Shown one piece after another: positions 42,732 to 50,059 of a DNA stretch of 64,000 bases. Position numbers and translations under genes: made by a program. The notes under the pieces are model-generated. The model was not told where the DNA came from, made no database searches, and worked only from the letters and a program-made list of their open reading frames with translations. This stretch comes from UBA965 sp040396955. GTDB taxonomy: Bacteria; Chloroflexota; Chloroflexia; Chloroflexales; Roseiflexaceae. Location: positions 1 through 64,000 of the forward strand of contig JBBAWX010000008.1 in NCBI GenBank assembly GCA_040396955.1. Reading direction: 5' to 3'. Within the stretch, counting starts at the first letter, position 1; each line of letters begins with the position of its first letter.

Positions 42732-43445
42732 ATGAGTCGAATTGTGGTCATTAGTGGGGCTGGGAGTGGCATTGGCGCGGCCACGGCGCGCCGATTTGCC
42801 CAGGCCGGTGACACGGTCGTATTGCTGGGGCGGCGGGCTGACGCACTCAAAGAAATCGCCGTGGAATGCGGTGAGCGGGCAGTGGTCATGCCCTGTGATG
42901 TCAGCCACCCCGATGCGGTCACACAAACCATGGCCCAGATTGAGTTTCGGTTTGGACGCATCGATGTGCTCGTCAGCGCTGCCGGCACCAACCTGCCCGA
43001 ACGGTTCATCAATCAGCTGACCGATGAATCGTGGCGCATGATGGTCGATATCAACATGAACGGCGCCTACTACTTCATCATGCGCGCCTTGCCACTCGTG
43101 CGCGCGGCACAGGGAGTCATTGTGGCGATTGGCTCGACCTCGGTGCCGCGCCCGAGTATGTTGGGTGGGGCCTCCTACAATGCCGCCAAAAGCGGTTTGA
43201 GTGCCTTTGTACGCACCCTCGCCCAAGAAGAAGCCGCCAACGGCGTGCGCGCTACCATGCTCAATCCCGGTGAGGTCGATACGCCACTCATGGAAAAACG
43301 GCCTGCACCCGTGAGCGCCGAACGCCGTGCCACCATGCTCCAGGCCGACGATGTGGCTCAGGTGGTCGAATTTGTGGCCAATCTGCCAGCACGTGCCACC
43401 ATCCCCGAGATGATCCTGACTCCCAGCGCCAATCCGTTCGTATAA
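42732..43445 (+). CDS. SDR family oxidoreductase
   Basis: A 237-residue classical SDR: SGAGSGIGAATARRF, SAAGTN, Ser in AIGSTSVP and YxxxK in YNAAKSGLSAF. Second SDR of the operon, distinct from that at 40118. GGAGGAGCC precedes the ATG. It is the last gene; a strong terminator follows seven bases after the stop. Confidence 0.85.
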   Translation: MSRIVVISGAGSGIGAATARRFAQAGDTVVLLGRRADALKEIAVECGERAVVMPCDVSHPDAVTQTMAQIEFRFGRIDVLVSAAGTNLPERFINQLTDESWRMMVDINMNGAYYFIMRALPLVRAAQGVIVAIGSTSVPRPSMLGGASYNAAKSGLSAFVRTLAQEEAANGVRATMLNPGEVDTPLMEKRPAPVSAERRATMLQADDVAQVVEFVANLPARATIPEMILTPSANPFV

Positions 43446-43451
43446 GAAATC

Positions 43452-43487
43452 CTCCGCCCACACCAATGTGTGGACGGAGTGTTTTTT
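43452..43487 (+). terminator. Terminator of the 37998-43445 operon
   Basis: CTCCGCCCACAC, loop CAAT, GTGTGGACGGAG (one mismatch), then GTTTTTT and further T-rich sequence. Confidence 0.88.
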
Positions 43488-43561
43488 ATTTTTATTATAC
43501 CACAATAACGTAATAAGTGTTATTATATCAAAATGTGACTACAACGCAAAGGATATACGTC

Positions 43562-44062
43562 ATGGACACATTAAACCTCATCAATGAGCGCATGGCGGCT
43601 GCCGAAATCGCCGTGCAACAGACTGCCATGTATCCACAACGCGATACCGATTTGGGGGTGGTTGCGTTTGAGCGACATGGTGGATTTGGGAGCATCTACT
43701 GGTTTGCAGATTGGCATGCCTGTGCGGCATTTTTGTGTGATACGTTGCCGTACACCTCATCGGGTGCCAGCGAGCAAACCCTCTTGGCGGTTGCTGACCA
43801 GGTGCGTGACGTTGTGGCGCAGCAAAACCCTGCCCACATTGCGATTGAGCAACTTCGTGCACAACTCAATGTGGTGCTTGAGCGGCATACACATGTGATG
43901 TGGATGGGCACCTTTGCAGCGCTCTGTGCCGGCGCAGACGAAGGCAGTGCCGACATCATTGCCACCTATCGGTACCGCGTCGAAGAGCGCAAAAGCCGGG
44001 ATCCGATTACCATGGAGGAGCGCGCAGATTTTTGTGAGTGGTTGCCTGAGTACGGCTTATAG
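43562..44062 (+). CDS. Hypothetical protein
   Basis: A 166-residue soluble protein of no recognised family. The N-terminal half alternates helices (LINERMAAAEIAVQQ), the centre holds an aromatic GFGSIYWFADWHACAAFL, and the C terminus is acidic/basic (RYRVEERKSRDPITMEERAD). No signal or membrane segment. ATG at 43562 has AAAGGA 8 bp upstream, supporting translation. It stands between two terminators and is therefore an independent transcript with an AT-rich upstream region. Confidence 0.7.
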   Translation: MDTLNLINERMAAAEIAVQQTAMYPQRDTDLGVVAFERHGGFGSIYWFADWHACAAFLCDTLPYTSSGASEQTLLAVADQVRDVVAQQNPAHIAIEQLRAQLNVVLERHTHVMWMGTFAALCAGADEGSADIIATYRYRVEERKSRDPITMEERADFCEWLPEYGL

Positions 44063-44065
44063 GGG

Positions 44066-44094
44066 AAAAAGCAGGGCGGCATCTGCCGCCCTGC
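44066..44094 (-). terminator. Terminator of the aldo/keto reductase gene
   Basis: GCAGGGCGGC, loop of 4, GCCGCCCTGC, followed on the minus strand by TTTTT. It also lies just past the stop of the converging hypothetical gene. Confidence 0.9.
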
Positions 44095-44114
44095 CAGGGG
44101 GATGAAGTGGTCTG

Positions 44115-45125
44115 TTAGCGGCGGGCCACGGTGGCATCACGCTCGCGGGGGAGCTCAAACCAGGCCTCATTGCAGCGGTGCATGGCTTCGTCGTCGAGCA
44201 CCAAATCAAGCTGCGCCAGAGAATTGGCCAACTGTTCGGGGCGACTTGCACCCACAATGGGGGCGGTAATGCCCGGCTGAGCGCGTACCCAGGCCAAGGC
44301 GGCGTGCGTCAACGAGATGCCGCGCGTGGCGAAGTAGTGGTGCAGGTCGGCGACGATGTCGTGGACGACGTCGTTCCAGTAGCGTTTGCGGTACAGCTCG
44401 CCGCTGTTGTTGAGGGTGAAGCGCGTGCCTTGTGAGAGCTGGCGTTGCTCAATGTAGCGCCCCGTGAGCATACCACCGGCCAACGGGTTGTAGGGGATGA
44501 CCCCTAGCCCCATTTCACGGGCAACGGGCAAAATTTCATCTTCGATCATGCGGAAGAGCAGGTTGTAGCGCGGCTGGAGCGACACGAAGCTGGCCAAATG
44601 GCGCTGGTCGCTCTGCCAGAGGGCCTGCATGATTTGCCAGGCGGCGAAGTTGGAGCAGCCAATGTAGCGCACTTTGCCAGCCCGCACCAAATCGTTGAGG
44701 GCATCGAGGGTCTCGGCAATCGGCGTCTCCGGGTCGGGGGCATGCACCTGGTAGAGGTCGATGTAATCGACACCGAGGCGTTGCAGGCTGGCATCACAGG
44801 CCGCCATGATGTGGCGCCGCGACAGCCCTTGGTCGTTGGGGGCCGCACCCATGGCACCCCGGCATTTGGTGGCAAGGACGAGGTCGTGGCGGTTGCCACG
44901 GGCCTTGAGCCACGAGCCGATGTAGGCCTCCGTGCGCCCAACCATGCTGAAATCGCCGCCGAGTGGATAGACGTCGGCAGTGTCGATGAAATTGATGCCG
45001 TGGGCGACCGCGGTGTCTAAAATGGCGTGCGAAGTCGCTTCATCGGCCTGATTGCCGAAGGTCATGGTGCCCAGACAGATGCTACTCACCTGTAGCCCAG
45101 TGCGACCGAGTCGAGTCATCTGCAT
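44115..45125 (-). CDS. Aldo/keto reductase
   Basis: A 336-residue NADPH-dependent aldo/keto reductase barrel: LGRTGLQVSSICLGTMTFG, catalytic Asp/Tyr in FIDTADVYPLGG, Lys in LATKCRGA, His in YQVHAPDPETP, and C-terminal cofactor loop PIVGASRPEQL. It resembles the YajO/Tas group. ATG at 45125 has GAGGAG 6 bp upstream. A monocistronic unit bounded by terminators; the physiological carbonyl substrate is unknown. Confidence 0.9.
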   Translation of the reverse strand: MQMTRLGRTGLQVSSICLGTMTFGNQADEATSHAILDTAVAHGINFIDTADVYPLGGDFSMVGRTEAYIGSWLKARGNRHDLVLATKCRGAMGAAPNDQGLSRRHIMAACDASLQRLGVDYIDLYQVHAPDPETPIAETLDALNDLVRAGKVRYIGCSNFAAWQIMQALWQSDQRHLASFVSLQPRYNLLFRMIEDEILPVAREMGLGVIPYNPLAGGMLTGRYIEQRQLSQGTRFTLNNSGELYRKRYWNDVVHDIVADLHHYFATRGISLTHAALAWVRAQPGITAPIVGASRPEQLANSLAQLDLVLDDEAMHRCNEAWFELPRERDATVARR

Positions 45126-45188
45126 ATTCAGCTCCTCTGTGATGGTGGGATATGAAGGGAGAGACCGATACGGGGAGGTGGCAGAAAA

Positions 45189-45225
45189 AGCAAGCGAGTG
45201 AGGGGGCACCCACCCCATCACTCGC
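45189..45225 (-). terminator. Terminator of the RRM protein gene
   Basis: GCGAGTGA and TCACTCGC, extended by GGGG/CCCC inside, followed on the minus strand by TTGCTTTTT. Confidence 0.85.
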
Positions 45226-45245
45226 CCGAATATCACACGTATACG

Positions 45246-45536
45246 TTAGTAGTTGTCGCGGGAAGAGCGGCGTGGGCCATTGCCGAAGCCTGGCTTTTCG
45301 TCGGAGACGTTGACGCGCAATTGGCGACCGAAGACCTCGAGGCCATTGGTGGCTTCGATGACATCGTCCACGTTGTCCACGTTCATTTCAACAAAACCAA
45401 AACCACGTGAACGCTGGGTCTCACGATCCATGATGACGCGAGCGCTGACGACTTCACCGTGATCGGCGAAGGTGCTGTGCAAATCGGCGTCTGACATGCG
45501 CCACGGCAAATTACCTACAAACAACTTGACATGCAT
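45246..45536 (-). CDS. RRM RNA-binding protein
   Basis: A 96-residue protein that is essentially one RNA recognition motif: RNP2 KLFVGNLPW, RNP1 RSRGFGFVEM, and a short Gly/Arg/Ser tail (GNGPRRSSRDNY). Small RRM proteins of this type in cyanobacteria and Chloroflexota are often induced by cold and bind RNA. ATG at 45536 has AGGGAG 8 bp upstream; GTG at 45545 is in frame. A leader of about 210 bases with hairpins precedes it, which suggests post-transcriptional control. Confidence 0.92.
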   Translation of the reverse strand: MHVKLFVGNLPWRMSDADLHSTFADHGEVVSARVIMDRETQRSRGFGFVEMNVDNVDDVIEATNGLEVFGRQLRVNVSDEKPGFGNGPRRSSRDNY

Positions 45537-45759
45537 TCGATCCACTCCCTCTGCCCATAATCCGAGCAGTTACGGACTTCATCCGTATATAAATCCAAAC
45601 CTATCGCCAACTGGTCTAACCGTGCCCCACTGCCTAAGATTATCCGTGTGTTGCGCTCCCACATACCTCTTGCCGGGTGCACCTGGGTAGGTGGCTGAAG
45701 GTGGGTCTTCACAGAGTATATGTTCCGCGCAATCCGTCCGAATTGACAGCTTGATTATA
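45537..45759 (-). promoter_or_regulatory. Promoter and long 5' leader of the RRM gene
   Basis: On the minus strand a consensus TATAAT lies at 45759-45754, about 215 bases before the start codon. The leader contains a 6-bp hairpin TACGGA/TCCGTA (45587-45571) near the start and a longer region with complementary CCACC/GGTGG-type tracts. No coding frame with a ribosome-binding site is visible inside. By analogy with cold-shock genes the leader may regulate translation; this is inference. Confidence 0.5.
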
Positions 45760-45873
45760 GCATGAAAAAACACCGTGTTTGCAGGACTTTGCCAAACCTG
45801 TCAGACCAGCTACCCACAGTGTCCATGGGTGGCCGACCGTGATGCGGTTCTGCTTGTGTTTGTGGTGGCTCGG
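45760..45873. other. Short region between RRM promoter and dipeptidase
   Basis: No gene seen. On the minus strand a weak CACGGTG hairpin followed by TTTTTT at about 45783-45768 could end the dipeptidase transcript. Confidence 0.3.
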
Positions 45874-47241
45874 CTACACCATCCCCCCCATGCGTGTCAT
45901 CAGTGCGGCCATGTAGCGGATTCCATTGCGGAAATCGCTGATGCGAATATTCTCGTTGGGGGCGTGAATGCGTGCACCCGAATACCCGACACCCAGGCTG
46001 ACAATCGGCACGCCGATTTCTTCGGCAAACAAGTAGCCGGGGCCAGACCCACCCGACATGGGCCAGAGGTGTGGCGCACGTCCGTAGACGTCGTGTGCGG
46101 CCGCCACGAGATGCTCGACCACCACGTCATCGGGGTCGGTGCGTGAGGGGCGTCCCGCGCCCACCAGGCGAATGTGGATGTCGTTGAAGCCGTGGGCGTC
46201 GAGGTGGGCACGGAGCTGGGCAATCACCTGATCGGGACGCTGATTGGGCACTAGGCGGAAATCGACTTTGGCCATGGCCTGTGCCGGCAACACGGTCTTT
46301 TGCCCCTCACCCTGATACCCGGCGCCAATGCCACAGATGGTGCAGGTCGGCTCAAAAATTTCGCGGCGGCGGAGCTCCACTCCTTTGGCACCCAGCAAAA
46401 ACGACGTATTGCCGAAGAGCTCTTGCATTTCTTCGTCGCTGTCGGGGAGTGCGGCGAGTAGTTCCATATCGCGTGGCGAAGCAGGCACCACGTTGGCATA
46501 AAAATCGGGCAACTGGATGCGCTCATCGCGGTCTTTCAGCGTATTGAGCGCCCAGACTAAGCGCCAGGCGGCGTTGGGCAATATCGACCCGGCAATGCCC
46601 GAATGCGTGTCGATGTTGGCAGTGGTCACCGACAATTCGAGGTAGCAAATGCCCCGGAGCCCGAGGTAGCTGACCGGGTGCCCGTCGGCGTTGTGCGCTC
46701 CGAATTCCCACACACAGGCGTCGGCCTGGAGTAGGTCACGGTGTTCCTTGATGAAGGGTTCAAGGTTGGGACTGGCGATTTCTTCTTCGCCCTCAATTAA
46801 AAACTTGATGCCCACCGGGAGCTCCCCCAGCACGTGCTTGGTCGCCATGATGGCCGCAATCCGGCTGACCAGCTCGCCTTTGTCGTCAGCCACGCCACGC
46901 GCGGTCAGTGTGTTGTGCTGGCGATGCAGGCGAAATGGGTCGCTGTGCCACAACTCAAAGGGCTCGGCCGGTTGGACGTCGTAGTGGTTGTAGCAGAGGA
47001 TGGTGGTGTCGCTCGTGCCTTTGGTCTCAGCGTAGACGACTGGATTCCCAGCAGTCGGCATCAACGACACGGTTAATCCGGCCTCGCTGAGTACGTTGGC
47101 GACCGCTTGGGCACATGGCTCAATGCCCAAGCCTTGGGCCGCCACGCTGGGGATGGCGCAGAGGTCACCGAGTATGCCAATAAAACGCTCCATGTGCTGA
47201 TCGATGTAGGCGTCGATTTGCGCTTGAATGGCGGTGGTCAT
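45874..47241 (-). CDS. M20 family metallodipeptidase
   Basis: A 455-residue M20 peptidase of the dipeptidase/carnosinase-like group. Metal ligands: His in YNHYDVQPAEP, Asp in GVADDKGELVSR, Glu pair in FLIEGEEEIASPN, and Glu/His further on (HAPNENIRI). The lid/dimerisation domain lies around residues 190-310. It would cleave dipeptides or related amide compounds in the cytoplasm. ATG at 47241 has AAAGGA upstream; a longer frame to 47391 has no ribosome-binding site. Confidence 0.9.
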   Translation of the reverse strand: MTTAIQAQIDAYIDQHMERFIGILGDLCAIPSVAAQGLGIEPCAQAVANVLSEAGLTVSLMPTAGNPVVYAETKGTSDTTILCYNHYDVQPAEPFELWHSDPFRLHRQHNTLTARGVADDKGELVSRIAAIMATKHVLGELPVGIKFLIEGEEEIASPNLEPFIKEHRDLLQADACVWEFGAHNADGHPVSYLGLRGICYLELSVTTANIDTHSGIAGSILPNAAWRLVWALNTLKDRDERIQLPDFYANVVPASPRDMELLAALPDSDEEMQELFGNTSFLLGAKGVELRRREIFEPTCTICGIGAGYQGEGQKTVLPAQAMAKVDFRLVPNQRPDQVIAQLRAHLDAHGFNDIHIRLVGAGRPSRTDPDDVVVEHLVAAAHDVYGRAPHLWPMSGGSGPGYLFAEEIGVPIVSLGVGYSGARIHAPNENIRISDFRNGIRYMAALMTRMGGMV

Positions 47242-47410
47242 CGCGGGTCCTTTGTGTTGGTGGGTGAGCGGATGATGAGTGGATTCATGGCTATTATACG
47301 AGCTTTCTTGCGCTGTTGATTCCATGGAAATCGGTGTTTGACGCCTGCGGGTGGATGTTCTACCATATGCGCAGAGCACTTTGTAGCCCAATCAGATGAG
47401 GAACGGGGAT

Positions 47411-48244
47411 ATGCGGATTGTTGTGACAGGAGCCAACGGTCAGCTTGGTCGTGCCATGGTGACCACCCTACAGGCACACCATGAGGTTATTGGTCTCGGC
47501 CATCAAGAATTAGAATTGGCGAGTGCAACGGCGGCTGACATCATCACTGCCCTGCGCCCTGCGGCTATCATTCATGCGGCTGCCATGACCAATGTCGATG
47601 GGTGTGCCCGTGATCCACTCACCGCCTACCGCATCAATGCGCTTGGGACGCGTTGGGTTGCGCAGGCCGCACACCGGCTCAACGCACGCTTGGTGGTGAT
47701 TAGCACCAACGAGGTCTTTGATGGTACTGCCCAGCTTCCCTACCTTGAATACGACATCCCCAACCCCATCAATCCGTATGCCCAATCGAAATACGCGGGG
47801 GAGTTGGCGGCACGTGAATTGGTGTCGCGCCTCTACGTGGTGCGTGTGGCCTGGTTGTTTGGGGGCGCGCGCAATTTCGTGCGTACCGTGCTTCGGCTCG
47901 CCAATGAGCAGCCCAGTTTGCGCATGGTCGCCGACGAAGTCGGCTCGCCGACCTACGCCGCTGACGTGGCACAGGCCGTGGCACAGGTGCTTGCCACCGA
48001 CATGTACGGCACCTATCATTTCGTCAATGAGGGCCATTGTTCACGCTTCGAGTTGGCACAGGCGGCGTTGCAGGCCGCCGGGAAAGGTGATTTCCCCGTG
48101 TACCCCATGGCACTCGCCGAGTACGTGCGCCCCAGCCGGGTGCCGCCGTACACGCCACTCGCCAACGTGGCCGGGGCGGCCGTGGGGATTACCTTGCGCC
48201 CCTGGCAGGATGCGCTGGCCGAATTTGTGCGCACGTTGGAATAG
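47411..48244 (+). CDS. NAD-dependent sugar reductase, RmlD-like
   Basis: A 277-residue extended SDR of the dTDP-4-dehydrorhamnose reductase family: VVTGANGQLGRAMVTTL, HAAAMTNVDGCARDP, STNEVFDGT, and the YxxxK pair in NPYAQSKYAGELAAREL. It reduces dTDP-4-keto-6-deoxy-L-mannose in rhamnose synthesis, though close relatives act elsewhere (e.g. methionine adenosyltransferase beta-like proteins). ATG at 47411 follows ACGGGGAT. It heads three genes for surface glycans with two GT2 enzymes. Confidence 0.82.
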   Translation: MRIVVTGANGQLGRAMVTTLQAHHEVIGLGHQELELASATAADIITALRPAAIIHAAAMTNVDGCARDPLTAYRINALGTRWVAQAAHRLNARLVVISTNEVFDGTAQLPYLEYDIPNPINPYAQSKYAGELAARELVSRLYVVRVAWLFGGARNFVRTVLRLANEQPSLRMVADEVGSPTYAADVAQAVAQVLATDMYGTYHFVNEGHCSRFELAQAALQAAGKGDFPVYPMALAEYVRPSRVPPYTPLANVAGAAVGITLRPWQDALAEFVRTLE

Positions 48245-48255
48245 AGCCACCCGCC

Positions 48256-49215
48256 ATGATTGATGTGATTGTCCCCAACTACAACGGTCAACGATTTTTG
48301 GCGGCCTGCTTTACGGCACTCCGAAATCAGACCCGCCATCATGACGTGTGCGTGACCATGGTCGACGATGCCTCGACCGATGACTCCGTGGCCTTTGTGC
48401 GGACGCACTACCCCGAAGTACAGGTCATTGTGTTGCCCCAAAACGGCGGCTTCGTCAATGCCTGTAATGCGGGGGTGGCAGCCACCGACGGTGAATTTGT
48501 GGTGCTCCTCAACAACGACACCGAGGCCGCTGCCGATTGGCTGGCCGAGCTCATCGGTGCGCTTGAGGCACATCCCGAATATGCCTTTGCAGCCAGCAAA
48601 CTGATGTTGTTCGACAATCGGAGCAACATCCACGCCGCCGGAGATTTTTATCGGGTCGACGGCACGCCCGGCAATCGCGGTGTGTGGCAGAGCGACGGCC
48701 ACGAATTCCAACACGACCAAGAAGTATGGGGGGCCTGTGCAGGTGCGGCCGCATATCGGCGCAATGTGCTGACCACGTTGCTTGTCGATGGCGGCATGTT
48801 TGATCGCGATCTCAAGATGTACTGCGAAGACGTGGATTTCAACTTCCGCGCCCGACTCCATGGTTACCGCACCCTGTACGTCGCACGTGCAATTGTCTAC
48901 CACCATGTCAGTGCCACAGGGGGTGGCGTGATGGCAAGCTACTACTGTGGGCGCAACTTCATCCTCGTATGGCTCAAAAACATGCCCCGCCCACTGCTAT
49001 GGCGCTACGGGCTACGCTTTCTACGGAGTCAACTCGCGATTACGTGGTCAGCCCTGCGGCACATTCGCGGGCCGGCGGCTCGGGCGCGCTTGCGCGGGCA
49101 ACTGCAAGCGGTGTGGGATGCACCGCGTTTTGTACGGAAACGGCGCGCCATTCCGGCGCAGGTTGATGAACAGGCCTTGTTTTTGACGCATGATGAGTCA
49201 CACACTACACCGTGA
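48256..49215 (+). CDS. Family 2 glycosyltransferase
   Basis: A 319-residue GT-A glycosyltransferase of the rhamnosyltransferase-like kind: DVIVPNYNGQRFLAACFTAL, DDASTDDSVAFV, the DxD-type NNDTEAAADWL, and a CEDVDFNFRAR catalytic-base segment. A basic C-terminal region follows. It probably transfers a deoxysugar such as rhamnose onto a lipid-linked glycan. It starts 12 bp after the RmlD-like gene. Confidence 0.9.
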   Translation: MIDVIVPNYNGQRFLAACFTALRNQTRHHDVCVTMVDDASTDDSVAFVRTHYPEVQVIVLPQNGGFVNACNAGVAATDGEFVVLLNNDTEAAADWLAELIGALEAHPEYAFAASKLMLFDNRSNIHAAGDFYRVDGTPGNRGVWQSDGHEFQHDQEVWGACAGAAAYRRNVLTTLLVDGGMFDRDLKMYCEDVDFNFRARLHGYRTLYVARAIVYHHVSATGGGVMASYYCGRNFILVWLKNMPRPLLWRYGLRFLRSQLAITWSALRHIRGPAARARLRGQLQAVWDAPRFVRKRRAIPAQVDEQALFLTHDESHTTP

Positions 49216-49263
49216 TGGTGTATGCTATGAGCAAGAAGTTTGTGAAGGGTTGAAGGAATACTG

Positions 49264-50049
49264 ATGACTGCCCGTGTAGCGCCATTGCTGACGATTGTAG
49301 TGCCTGCCTACAACGAAGAAGTGCGTTTGCCTGCCACGTTGCAGGCCATTCGTGATTTCGTCGAGGCCGAACAGGTTGCGGTAGAAGTCATCGTTGCCGA
49401 TGATGGCAGTGCCGATGGTACGGCGCGTATTGTCACCGACATGGCGCGTGAATGGTCAGATTTGCACTTGTTGTCGTTGCATCATCGTGGCAAAGGTTTT
49501 GCGGTGCGTGCCGGTGCTCTGGCCGCCACTGGTGAATACGTGTTGCTCTGTGATGCTGACCTGGCAGTGCCGATTGTCGAGTGGCAACGCATGGTGCCGT
49601 TTTTTGCGCAGGGATACGACGTGGTGATTGGCTCCCGTGAGGGGCAAGGGGCCCGCCGCGAGGGCGAGCCACCGCACCGGCATGTCATGGGGCGTATTTT
49701 CAATGCGCTGGTGCGTCTGCTCGTGGTCGGGAATTTCCACGATACACAGTGTGGTTTCAAAGGATTCCGCCGGCCCGTTGCCCACGATTTATTTCGCCGC
49801 GTGCGCATTTATGGCGACGACGCGCCGGTGATTACAGGTGCCGCCGTCACCGCATTCGATGTCGAGTTGCTCTATTTGGCCATTCGGCGTGGTTATCGCG
49901 TCAAAGAATTGCCGGTGATTTGGCACTACGGGGTCGAGACCAAGGTCGATCCCATTCGTGATGCGGTGCGCAATCTGCGCGACATCCTCAAAGTGCGCTG
50001 GTACGCGGCGCGCGGCGCATACCAGCATCTCGACGATCCACGGGTGTGA
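49264..50049 (+). CDS. Polyprenyl/dolichyl-phosphate glucosyltransferase-like GT2
   Basis: A 261-residue GT2 protein of the ALG5/dolichyl-phosphate beta-glucosyltransferase group: LTIVVPAYNEEVRLPATL, VIVADDGSADGTA, LCDADLAVPIVEW, and FHDTQCGFKGFRR. It would charge a polyprenyl phosphate with a sugar at the cytoplasmic membrane face, for later use by GT-C enzymes. The large membrane protein encoded at 50060-52429, converging on it, is a possible GT-C partner. Confidence 0.88.
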   Translation: MTARVAPLLTIVVPAYNEEVRLPATLQAIRDFVEAEQVAVEVIVADDGSADGTARIVTDMAREWSDLHLLSLHHRGKGFAVRAGALAATGEYVLLCDADLAVPIVEWQRMVPFFAQGYDVVIGSREGQGARREGEPPHRHVMGRIFNALVRLLVVGNFHDTQCGFKGFRRPVAHDLFRRVRIYGDDAPVITGAAVTAFDVELLYLAIRRGYRVKELPVIWHYGVETKVDPIRDAVRNLRDILKVRWYAARGAYQHLDDPRV

Positions 50050-50059
50050 TGGCCACCCC

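Noticed and set aside
42159..43505. 448-codon minus-strand open frame
   Set aside because: Antisense to a methyltransferase and an SDR gene with intact active sites and a shared terminator.
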